Assembly: GCF_003610355.1 (NCBI RefSeq)
Contig: NZ_RAPY01000008.1
Coordinates: 265,801-329,800, forward strand
From: Sphingobacterium detergens
Lineage (GTDB): Bacteria; Bacteroidota; Bacteroidia; Sphingobacteriales; Sphingobacteriaceae
Length of the DNA stretch: 64,000 nucleotides
Reading direction: 5' to 3'
The translations under genes were made by a program, and so were the position numbers. Numbering within the stretch: the stretch's first letter is position 1; each line of letters begins with the position of its first letter. Under the pieces are notes generated by a model that was given only the letters and a program-made list of their open reading frames with translations, did no database searches and was not told where the DNA came from. Of the stretch, positions 8,115-17,200 are shown one piece after another.

Positions 8115-9998
8115 TTAATATTTTAGAAATTCACGATAAACCTGCTGATAATACGCTTTGGCAATATTCAATATACTATCGGTTTTGGCAGCAGGATATT
8201 CTTTATTGGATCTATAATTGATGATACGGCCAACATTATCAAAAGATACCGACTGTTCAGGTGTAACTGCTCCAAAGGCATCTTTGGAATTATAGAAAGC
8301 GATCTGTGGTGTCGTCGGATTAAATAAATCCCGACTCCAGTGATATCTATTGGTCGGAAGTTTCAACTGCGTCAACAGCGTCGTGGCTAAATCCGTTTGG
8401 TTTCCGATCCGATTGAAGATCTTACCCCGGTATTCCGGTTTGATAACATCACCGAAAAAGATCAATGGGATATGGAATCTATTTGGATGGAAAAGCTCCC
8501 ATTTTTCCGACGGCAAGCGATGGCCATGATCCGCAACTATCACAAAAAGGGTATTTTTGTACCAGGCTTCTTTCTTGGCTTTACCAATAAAATCGAAAAC
8601 AGCCGAGTCCGTATAATTCGCCGTGCTTCTGAACTTATCGGCATTGTTGGTACTGCCAAATTTATAACCGTGCTTTAATTCAAATGGTTCGTGATTAATC
8701 AATGTAAATATCGTTGAGAAAAAAGGCTGTTTCTCCTTGTTAAAATCATGAATCATCTGGTTGAACACCACATGATCGTAGACTCCCCAGGAAGCCCGCT
8801 CGGCATCCAAACCAAAATTAGCGTTATCAACCACTCTGGAAATACCATGTGTCAACATATAGGACTTGAAATTATAAAACTCACTTTGTCCACCATGATA
8901 AAAAGAAGTTTCATAACCTGCATGGTCAAATTCCTGCCCAATAGCAGGCATATTTTCGTGCTTGTCGATATATTTAATAATACTTTCCGGTCCCTGCGCC
9001 GGAAATCCACTGAGTATAGCAACCATCCCCTTATCCGAACGATCGGCGGCAGAATAGATGTGATCAAATAAAATTCCACCTTTGATCAATTCTTCCATAT
9101 GTGGCGTTATGCCCTTCTCTCCTCCCAAAGACTGGATGAGGTCACCGACAAAACTTTCCAACATGATGATAACAACATTGGGGCGTGTCGTAGATAAAAC
9201 TTCGACCGCAGAATCAGGTTGACTTTGGAAGGCAGGCTTCAACTGCTCCTGAATGGCTTGTTGGTCTGAGCCGTAGAAATCATAAGGGCTTTTCAGTTTT
9301 GTGCTCTTGGTAAAAAAGTCGCGCAAAAGCGACCATTGTGTATTCACAGCCGCATGATTATAAAAGGTAACCTCAGAATAATAAGCTTTACTAGGGTTTA
9401 GTGTTGCGCGGCCATAGCCCCCACGGATAAAGGTAAAGAGAACAAAAACGCCGACGGCCAATTTTAAAAAGTTGCCAATCGGTGATTTAACATTAAAAAA
9501 ATACACTTTTTTGAACATCCAACGGTAGAGAAAATACCCACAAAATATCCCCACCAACATCCCGAGGATCGGAAGAAAAACAGGTGTAGACTCTGCAGAA
9601 GCTACCGCACCGGATGGTGATGCCAGGAAAGCATCTATAGCTCGTTTTGATATTTTATCCCCCCATTCTCGATAGATATTAACATTGATAAAACTCGTCA
9701 CAAAAAATAAAACCAGTACAACAATTGTGTAAATATCAAGGATGATGCGTTTTGGCTGAACCTTTGGGAAAAAGCTTAGTATGCAATAAACAACAAATGG
9801 AATAGCACATATATAGGATACGGCTGAAAAATCAAGGCTTAATCCATGAAAATAGATTCTAAAAATCTCCGTAAAATTGGCTGTTCCTATTTTCTCAAAA
9901 AAAGCAGAAATAAAAATAAATCTATCTATAAAACAGATAATTAGCCAAAACAAAAAATATTGTGTTAACGCTCTAAGTTCGTTCGCAAATCGTTGCAT
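8115..9998 (-). CDS. LTA synthase-type sulfatase-fold membrane transferase (paralog 2)
   Basis: 627 residues from ATG 9996-9998; a TTG nine codons upstream is less likely because MQRFANELRALTQYF leads directly into the first membrane helix. N-terminal membrane helices are followed by the periplasmic sulfatase-fold domain with VVIIMLESFVGD, the nucleophile region AADRSDKGMVAILSG (serine instead of threonine), TLINHEPFELKHG and the metal-binding VADHGHRLP. It shares architecture with the gene 4 nt downstream, so the pair probably arose by tandem duplication and may transfer different headgroups or act in successive steps. It is first in its operon; upstream is a 300-nt region containing a dispersed repeat. 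Confidence 0.88.
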   Translation of the reverse strand: MQRFANELRALTQYFLFWLIICFIDRFIFISAFFEKIGTANFTEIFRIYFHGLSLDFSAVSYICAIPFVVYCILSFFPKVQPKRIILDIYTIVVLVLFFVTSFINVNIYREWGDKISKRAIDAFLASPSGAVASAESTPVFLPILGMLVGIFCGYFLYRWMFKKVYFFNVKSPIGNFLKLAVGVFVLFTFIRGGYGRATLNPSKAYYSEVTFYNHAAVNTQWSLLRDFFTKSTKLKSPYDFYGSDQQAIQEQLKPAFQSQPDSAVEVLSTTRPNVVIIMLESFVGDLIQSLGGEKGITPHMEELIKGGILFDHIYSAADRSDKGMVAILSGFPAQGPESIIKYIDKHENMPAIGQEFDHAGYETSFYHGGQSEFYNFKSYMLTHGISRVVDNANFGLDAERASWGVYDHVVFNQMIHDFNKEKQPFFSTIFTLINHEPFELKHGYKFGSTNNADKFRSTANYTDSAVFDFIGKAKKEAWYKNTLFVIVADHGHRLPSEKWELFHPNRFHIPLIFFGDVIKPEYRGKIFNRIGNQTDLATTLLTQLKLPTNRYHWSRDLFNPTTPQIAFYNSKDAFGAVTPEQSVSFDNVGRIINYRSNKEYPAAKTDSILNIAKAYYQQVYREFLKY

Positions 9999-10100
9999 CC
10001 CTTCGTGTAAAAATAAAACAGGCAAATTTACATTAATTTACATTAAAACTAGGCTAATCGACTAGTAATATGAAGAAAAGATTAAAAAAGTGTTAAGGGT

Positions 10101-10134
10101 TGAGTATTGAGTAGCTAGTAGTGAGTATTGAGAT
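10101..10134. repeat. Dispersed intergenic repeat, copy 1
   Basis: A 32-nt block (10103-10134) built from agtattgag units. It matches the reverse complement of 23789-23820 at 28 of 32 positions by direct comparison. Both copies lie beside gene ends and outside most coding sequence. The adjoining 10145-10205 segment is also repetitive (ttgatcctt-like words). Confidence 0.6.
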
Positions 10135-10257
10135 GTGGGTAAGCGCTGATCTTTAATCATTACTCCTTAACGTTGATCCTTCCCCCCTTATCCTTGGTCC
10201 TTGATCTACAATCAATAACAAGATCAATGATAACAAGGAAAATAACATAGAATTCCT

Positions 10258-10265
10258 TACTTTTG
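10258..10265 (+). promoter_or_regulatory. -7 element upstream of valS
   Basis: TACTTTTG matches the Bacteroidota TAnnTTTG -7 consensus and lies 32 nt before the valS ATG. No clean -33 TTG is seen at the expected spacing. Confidence 0.5.
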
Positions 10266-10297
10266 TATTCCTTAAAAAATTGAATATAGAATTTAAA

Positions 10298-12934
10298 ATG
10301 AGCATAGCGAAAACTTACAATCCAAAAGAAGCTGAAGAAAAATGGTACAGCTATTGGAAAGCGAACGGATTTTTCCGGTCTACTCCTGACGAACGTGAAC
10401 CTTATACGATTGTAATGCCGCCACCGAATGTCACTGGCGTATTGCACATGGGTCATATGCTGAACAATACGATTCAAGACGTTTTGATTCGCCGCGCACG
10501 TATGCAGGGTAAAAACGCTTGTTGGGTACCGGGGACAGATCACGCCTCCATTGCCACTGAAGCTAAGGTCGTCGCTATGTTAAAGGAACAAGGCATTGAC
10601 AAAAGATCCTTATCCCGTGAGGATTTTTTAAAGCATGCTTGGGAATGGAAAGAAAAGTACGGTGGTATTATCTTAAAGCAACTGGAAAAACTAGGCGCTT
10701 CCTGTGATTGGGATCGTACCCGTTTTACCATGGATCCTGAATTGTATCAATCGGTGATCCGCGTATTTGTTGACCTTTACAACAAAGGGTTAATCTATCG
10801 TGGTTACCGCATGGTTAACTGGGATCCAGAAGCCAAAACCAATATCTCTGACGAAGAAGTTGTTTACAAGGAAAAGAACGGTAAATTATACCATCTGAAA
10901 TATCAGGTTGAAGGAACGGACAAATATATTGTCGTTGCCACAACCCGTCCTGAAACGATCTTTGGTGATACAGCAGTATGTATCAATCCAAACGACGAAC
11001 GCTACACCTGGTTAAAAGGAAAACAAGTGATCGTACCAATCGTCGGACGTAAAGTGAATATCATTGAAGATGAATATGTGGATCTTGAGTTTGGTACTGG
11101 CTGTCTTAAAGTAACTCCGGCGCACGATATCAATGACTACGAACTAGGTAAAAAGCATGATCTGGAGTTTGTCGACATCTTTACCGATGAAGCGAAATTA
11201 AACGACAACGGCTTACATTATGCTGGTATGGATCGCTTCAAAGTACGTAAAGAGATCGAAAAAGAACTGGAAGAAAAAGGATTATTGGAAAAAGTAGAAA
11301 ACTACACCAATAATGTCGGAACATCTGAAAGAACAGGTGCTGTTATTGAGCCTAAGATCTCTAACCAATGGTTCCTGAAAATGGAAGACCTGGGAAAACC
11401 TGCACTGGATAATGTCATGGATGACACGATTAAATTCCATCCGACAAAATTCAAAAATATCTACCGCAACTGGATGGAAAATGTAACAGATTGGAACATT
11501 TCAAGACAATTGTGGTGGGGACATCAAATACCTGCTTACTTCTATGGTGATGGTAACGATGATTTTGTTGTTGCACAGACTGCCGAAGAAGCGCTTTCAC
11601 TGGCACAGCAAAAATCGGGCAATGCGGGTCTAACGCTTGCAGATTTGCGTCAGGACGAAGATGTGCTTGACACTTGGTTTTCAGCTTGGTTATGGCCAAT
11701 TTCTGTATTCAACGGTATCAATGAGCCTGAAAATGAAGAGATCAACTATTACTACCCAACGCAGGATCTAGTCACTGCACCAGATATTATTTTCTTCTGG
11801 GTAGCACGCATGATTGTATCGGGTTATGAATTCCGTGGACAGCTACCTTTTGAAAATGTTTATTTTACAGGTATTGTACGCGATAAATTAGGGCGCAAGA
11901 TGTCAAAATCTCTGGGTAATTCACCTGACCCTATTGATTTGATGAACGAATATGGTGCTGATGCAACACGCATGGGCATGTTATTGACAGCTCCTGCAGG
12001 AAATGACTTACCTTTTGACGTTGAGCTTTGTGTACAGGGCCGTAATTTTGCCAATAAAATCTGGAATGCCTTCCGTTTGGTAAAAGGCTTAGAGGTTATC
12101 GATGCTCCAGCTTCAGCATCAGACAAAATCTCTGCTGCATGGTTTGATGCACGATTCAACCAAGCATTGACTGAAATTGAAGAAAACTTCAAGCATTACC
12201 GTTTATCAGATGCCTTGATGACAACTTATAAATTGGTATGGGATGACTTCTGTGCCTGGTACCTTGAACTGGTGAAACCAGCTTATGGTTCACCTATTGC
12301 TTCGGAAACTTTGGAAATGGTAAAATCCTTCTTCCAACGTATATTGACTTTGGTACACCCTTTTATGCCTTTCCTAACGGAAGAACTGTGGCATGATGAG
12401 TTATTCGGCACAAAAGCGGAAAAAGACTGTATCATTGTCGCTGAATTTCCAAAAGTTAGTGCATTTGATGAGCATATTATCAAAGATTTTGCTGTAGCAC
12501 AACAGATCATTTCCGAAGTTCGTAATATCCGCAATTCGAAAGGTATCTCACCAAAAGTAGCATTACCTTTGGCAATCAACCAACAGTCTGACATTGATCT
12601 GGCACAGTATATTGCGATCATCACGAAAATTGCCAACCTAGAAGCTGTGACATTTGTGACAGAAAAAGTAGCTGGTGCTACAAGTTTCTTAGCTGGTAAG
12701 GATGAATGTTATGTACTCTTGGAAAACAATATTGATGTAGATGCAGAACGCGAACGTATTGAAAAAGAACTGGACTACCTGAAAGGATTCTTGGTGTCTG
12801 TAGACAAAAAGCTTTCAAACGAACGTTTTGTACAAAATGCAAAACCAGAAATCGTTGAAAACGAAAAAAGCAAGAAAGCTGATGCAGAAGCTAAAATCAA
12901 GATTCTTCAAGATAGCTTGGCCACTTTAGGTTAA
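10298..12934 (+). CDS. valS: Valyl-tRNA synthetase
   Basis: Charges tRNA-Val in the cytoplasm. From ATG 10298 the protein has 878 residues, normal for bacterial ValS; an upstream TTG at 10280 would add six unlikely residues. Class I signature HMGH is at residues 50-53 and the KMSKS loop at 534-538 (RKMSKSLGN). The editing (CP1) domain includes TTRPETIFGDTAV, and WWGHQIPAYFYG precedes the catalytic second half. The C-terminus carries the ValS-specific coiled coil (about 810-875, heptad-like ERERIEKELDYLKGFL). The gene stands alone between its own promoter and terminator. Confidence 0.98.
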   Translation: MSIAKTYNPKEAEEKWYSYWKANGFFRSTPDEREPYTIVMPPPNVTGVLHMGHMLNNTIQDVLIRRARMQGKNACWVPGTDHASIATEAKVVAMLKEQGIDKRSLSREDFLKHAWEWKEKYGGIILKQLEKLGASCDWDRTRFTMDPELYQSVIRVFVDLYNKGLIYRGYRMVNWDPEAKTNISDEEVVYKEKNGKLYHLKYQVEGTDKYIVVATTRPETIFGDTAVCINPNDERYTWLKGKQVIVPIVGRKVNIIEDEYVDLEFGTGCLKVTPAHDINDYELGKKHDLEFVDIFTDEAKLNDNGLHYAGMDRFKVRKEIEKELEEKGLLEKVENYTNNVGTSERTGAVIEPKISNQWFLKMEDLGKPALDNVMDDTIKFHPTKFKNIYRNWMENVTDWNISRQLWWGHQIPAYFYGDGNDDFVVAQTAEEALSLAQQKSGNAGLTLADLRQDEDVLDTWFSAWLWPISVFNGINEPENEEINYYYPTQDLVTAPDIIFFWVARMIVSGYEFRGQLPFENVYFTGIVRDKLGRKMSKSLGNSPDPIDLMNEYGADATRMGMLLTAPAGNDLPFDVELCVQGRNFANKIWNAFRLVKGLEVIDAPASASDKISAAWFDARFNQALTEIEENFKHYRLSDALMTTYKLVWDDFCAWYLELVKPAYGSPIASETLEMVKSFFQRILTLVHPFMPFLTEELWHDELFGTKAEKDCIIVAEFPKVSAFDEHIIKDFAVAQQIISEVRNIRNSKGISPKVALPLAINQQSDIDLAQYIAIITKIANLEAVTFVTEKVAGATSFLAGKDECYVLLENNIDVDAERERIEKELDYLKGFLVSVDKKLSNERFVQNAKPEIVENEKSKKADAEAKIKILQDSLATLG

Positions 12935-12955
12935 AACGATCGACAATATTTCTCC

Positions 12956-12993
12956 ATAGGGGCTGTCCAAAAAGAAAATCGGACAGCCCCTAT
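12956..12993 (+). terminator. Terminator after valS
   Basis: Perfect 13-bp stem ataggggctgtcc/ggacagcccctat (12956-12968 and 12981-12993), 12-nt A-rich loop and a following T-rich tail, 22 nt after the valS stop. Confidence 0.9.
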
Positions 12994-13028
12994 TTTCTTT
13001 ACGCCTATTCGTATCTCTCATCCTATTC

Positions 13029-13121
13029 CTATCCAAACAGCTCAGGGTTCGTTTTTACTTTTGGGGACTTCTCTTTCTTCACTTTCATACCCACATCTGA
13101 TGCGATGGAATGATAAAAACT
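13029..13121 (-). pseudogene. Possible gene remnant or micro-ORF
   Basis: The minus strand is open for 30 codons with a coding-like basic C-terminus (KVKKEKSPKVKTNPELFG, then TAG at 13029-13031). An internal ATG would give a 19-residue peptide, and the frame is closed upstream at 13122-13124. It looks like the tail of a lost gene; evidence is weak. Confidence 0.2.
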
Positions 13122-13214
13122 TTATGCTATTGCCTATCTGCCGATTTTTAACTTTATAAGAATTCCTGTAAAAAAATGAATAACTTTATAAGAGCGAACT
13201 TAAATTATAGCATT

Positions 13215-13517
13215 ATGGGATTCAAGGAAACATTTCAAATCAACGGTGAAAACCTTTTACAAAAGATCAAAGACATCATTGCAGAGGGCAATGTAAATAA
13301 AATCAGTATTTCGGACAAACATGGCAAAGAAATCATGAGTTTTCCAATTACTGTTGGCGCAATAGGGCTGATTTTAGCACCTGTATTTGCGGCTATTGGT
13401 GCAGTAGCTGCCCTGCTCACCGAGTGTACAATTACTGTGGAGCGAAACAGTGAAAAGAAAGAAGAGGAAAAGCCGGACGATTCTGCTGAGCCTCCAACAA
13501 CAATCACCGTTAAATAA
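13215..13517 (+). CDS. DUF4342 family protein
   Basis: About 100 residues from ATG 13215 (an ATG at 13176 would add a 13-residue extension without family character). The layout matches DUF4342: an N-terminal amphipathic helix (GENLLQKIKDIIAEGNVNKI), a beta strand ending in the conserved FPITVGAIG step, and a hydrophobic Ala/Gly-rich hairpin (LAPVFAAIGAVAALL). An acidic, Pro-rich tail ends the protein. Function is unknown; a membrane-associated helix-hairpin is likely. A DoxX-family gene follows 22 nt downstream, so the two may be co-transcribed. Confidence 0.7.
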   Translation: MGFKETFQINGENLLQKIKDIIAEGNVNKISISDKHGKEIMSFPITVGAIGLILAPVFAAIGAVAALLTECTITVERNSEKKEEEKPDDSAEPPTTITVK

Positions 13518-13539
13518 TTGACCCTTAAATTTTACGATC

Positions 13540-13914
13540 ATGAACATCATAAAGAATATCCTTTGTGTTTTGTTTGGCCTTCTTTTTGTCAATGCGGGCT
13601 TAGATAAAATCTTTCATTATATGCCTGTTCCACCTATGGACATGGATATGCAAAAGGTATTTCAGGCATTCATCACGATAAAATGGCTAATGCCGCTCGT
13701 TGCAATCATCGAAATCCTGGGCGGCTTATTATTTCTCCTCCCAAAGACGAGAACCTTAGGCGCATTGGTTATCTTTCCAATACTCATCGGCATTTTTACA
13801 CATAACATGATTTTTTATAGTCAAATGGGATTAATTATCTGGGCTGTACTTTTTATCATTTGGTTATGGGTGATTTTTGAAAATTGGGGTAAATATAAAA
13901 AGCTAATGGAGTAA
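13540..13914 (+). CDS. DoxX family membrane protein
   Basis: A 124-residue protein with four predicted transmembrane helices. The N-terminal pattern (LFGLLFVNAGLDKIFHY) is characteristic of DoxX-like proteins, followed by EILGGLLFLLP and a last helix rich in Trp and Ile. Members are small integral membrane proteins, some linked to respiratory or thiol metabolism; the specific role here is unknown. It is probably translated with the preceding DUF4342 gene. Confidence 0.75.
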   Translation: MNIIKNILCVLFGLLFVNAGLDKIFHYMPVPPMDMDMQKVFQAFITIKWLMPLVAIIEILGGLLFLLPKTRTLGALVIFPILIGIFTHNMIFYSQMGLIIWAVLFIIWLWVIFENWGKYKKLME

Positions 13915-14104
13915 TTTCCTTGACAAATTGATCGATATTAGGTGCTTTTGTTAGCATAAAATTAAAAAATAAAAAACTTTATACTCCAAAAATGGTTTGG
14001 TCAATTATTTGATGTGTTTTATATGCTATCCCTTCAATCACAAAGCTTTTAGGGATAAATGGGGAATTGTCTAAAATTTGCATACATATGTTGCACAAAT
14101 TAAA
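13915..14104. other. Intergenic region upstream of the tamB promoter
   Basis: About 190 AT-rich nt with no open frame of note and no clear terminator after the DoxX gene. The tamB promoter follows at 14105. Confidence 0.4.
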
Positions 14105-14136
14105 CTTGCATATACAAGCAAATTTATCTTAGTTTG
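14105..14136 (+). promoter_or_regulatory. Bacteroidota-type promoter upstream of tamB
   Basis: A TTG (14106-14108), a 20-nt spacer and TTAGTTTG (14129-14136) fit the -33/-7 arrangement, with one deviation from TAnnTTTG. The same 32-nt stretch recurs with 28 identities at 62473-62504 before the GntR-type regulator. A leader of about 90 nt would precede the tamB start. Confidence 0.6.
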
Positions 14137-14231
14137 CTTAAATGGCGGCGATATAAGTTAATATCTGAAAAACTTTGCAAACTTTTTTCCGTTTTAATTT
14201 TTATTAGTAGATACTTAAATCAAATTATACG

Positions 14232-17200
14232 TTGAACAGATTTACCCGAATTGCTTTCAAAACAATATTGTGGATTATTGGAGTAATAATTGCGCTGGTT
14301 ATTCTAGTTGTATTTTTAATCCGAATACCCTCGGTTCAGAACTATATTGCAGGAAAAGTAACTCATTATGTTGAAGGAAAAATAGGTACACCGGTAAAAA
14401 TCGGTTATATTAATATTGATTTTCCAAAAAAACTAGTGTTACAGGACATCTATCTGGAAGATCAGAGTAAGGATACCCTTGTTGCTGGAAAAAGCATCGC
14501 TGTGGATATCAATATGCTCAAACTATTGAAAAACACGGTCGAGATCCAAAGTATCGAAGCGGAAGGGATCACAGCAAAAATTCGCAGAACACTACCGGAC
14601 AGCTCCTTTAATTTTGATTATATCGTCAAAGCATTTGCATCCGAAAAGGAAAGCAAGCCTACAGCCGATACCACTTCTGCCTTGCTGTTCAATCTCGATA
14701 AAATAAAGCTTGATAAATTTCATATCGTTTACGCTGATGACGTTATCGGAACAAGTGCTGACGTCTATTTGGGTACACTAAACACCAATATCAAGAAATT
14801 TGACCTGACCAAAAACATGGCCTTCAATCTGCCAAAGGTAAAAATAGACGGCTTAAGCGCAACCGTAAAACAATGGAAACCGGTCGTAGATGGCACGGCT
14901 CCATCCGTCAAAGACTTTGGTATCACAGACAAAACCGCACAAACCACTACCCTGCTTCCGGATGTGGGGATACAGATTGCCGACTTGGCCAATATCCTTG
15001 TCCGCTATGAAGATCAATCCAGCTCGCTTAAAACAAAGTTCAACATTAAAAATCTCCGTGCAGATATCAACAAGATTGATTTAAACAAGGAGCTTGTTGA
15101 TATTCAAACCATTCATCTCGATGGCTCCGACAATGAAGTCCTCTTTGGAAAAGTAGCCAAGAAAACGCAGCCTACAGGCAATGCCACCGCTGATACCACA
15201 AAAATCAAATGGGTTGTCTCAGCCAAAGACATCAATATTAACAATACAAGTCTAGCTTACCGGGATGACAATCAAGCCCGTATGAAAGGCTTCGATTATT
15301 TCAATATCAAGATTCCGGGAATAAAAACAAATCTGACAGATTTATATTATAGCGCGGATTCGATCAGTGGATCATTAAATGAACTGACCGCATCAGATCA
15401 CTCGGGCCTTGTTATCAAACAGCTTAAAGGGGACTTTAAATATACCAATACAGGAGCAGAGATTAAGAACCTCTATGCGGAAACGCCACGTACACTCATT
15501 CGGGACTACCTAAAAGTAAGCTACCCTTCACTGGATATCATTACCAAAAAGCCGGAATTGATCTACGTGAATGCAACAGTCAAAAAGAGCCATGTCGATA
15601 TGCGCGATATTTATTTCTTTGCACCGTTCCTTGACACGATGCAGGTCATGAAACCGTTGATGGACAAAAAATTCAATATCGACGGTCGCGTAGTGGGCAA
15701 ACTTAATGATCTGAATATTCCAAGTATTGATTTTCAGACACTCTCTAATACACGGGTTATTGCAAGTCTGCGCCTAAAGGGGCTGCCGGATGTAGATAAG
15801 ATGTCCATGGACCTTAATCTGAAAAAATTAACAACAGGTCGCTCGGATATTGAAAAACTTGTCGCCAAAACCATGTTGCCAACAGGTCTTCAACTGCCAA
15901 ATACGATCGGACTCACGGGGACATTTAAAGGCGGGATGACCGCTTTTGACACCAATCTTTCGTTGGTTACTGAAAAGGGAACGGCCAAAGTTGATGGGAA
16001 AGTGAGCATGGCGGGCAGAGATACGACCTACGATGCTTTTGTTAGCATCCGTGATTTTGATATTGGCCAGATCATGAAAATGGATAGCACCCTGGGCATT
16101 CTTTCCTTTGAAGGAAAAATAAAAGGACATGGAACAGATCCCAAGAAACTTGTCGCCAATTTCGACGGTAAAGTAAACCGTATGGATGCCATGGGTTATC
16201 GTTATCAGAATATCGATATGAACCTCACTGCAGACAAAGGAGATATTAAAGCTTCCGTAGTGAGTCCTGACCCCAATATTAAGTTAAAGCTGGATGCCAC
16301 GGCCAATATGAAATCTAAATATCCGCAAGTGGATTTTGAACTGATGGTGGACACCATCAACCTCAAAAATCTGAAACTCATGGAAGACGATTTTAAATAC
16401 CATGGTAAGATGGTCGGGCATTTTACTTCAGCTGATCCAAACTTTCTGAATGGGGAGGCACATATCACCAACTCTTCTATCGCGTACAACGATGCTTATT
16501 ATTCCCTGGATAGCATCTCGTTGATTGCAAAATCAGATACATCGAGAAATTTGCTGCTTTTAAAATCTGCCTTTTTCAATGCCCATTTGGTTGGAAAGTA
16601 CAAGATTCTGGAACTACAAAATGCCATTCAGGATATTTTGCAAGTTTATTATCAACCCGGACAACCTGTTAAGGTACCTAAATATGAGCCACAGAATATC
16701 GAATTTTCAGCGCAGTTGACCCGTACCAAATTTGTGCAGGATTTTGTTCCGGAATTGACCGAAATGAAAGATGTCACACTGGATGGAATGTTTAACAGTG
16801 AAACAAAAACAATATTGGCCAAATTGGATGCCCCAAAAATAGTCTATAGTGGGACAGAGATAAACAATGTTACCTTGGATATCAATACCTTGGATAGCAC
16901 CCTTTACTATTCGGCACTGATCAATAAAATCAAGGTCAACAATATTGAACTTGTCAATACGGTATTTAGTGGTTCCGTCATTCAGAATAATCTGGATTTT
17001 GGCTTGTGGATAAAAGATAGAAAAGAGAAGGAACAGTACCACCTGGGTGGGGATATGGCTGTCGACAATGGTGCTTTTGTATTCAGTCTCCATCAAGACG
17101 GTTTGATGCTGAACTACGACAAGTGGAATGTAAACCCTGCCAATGTGCTTAAATTCGGAAGTACGGGTATTCAGGCAAAAGATTTTGTTCTGAGTAGTAA

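Noticed and set aside
10160..10543. 127-codon minus-strand frame at the valS start
   Set aside because: Overlaps valS and its promoter; no family resemblance.
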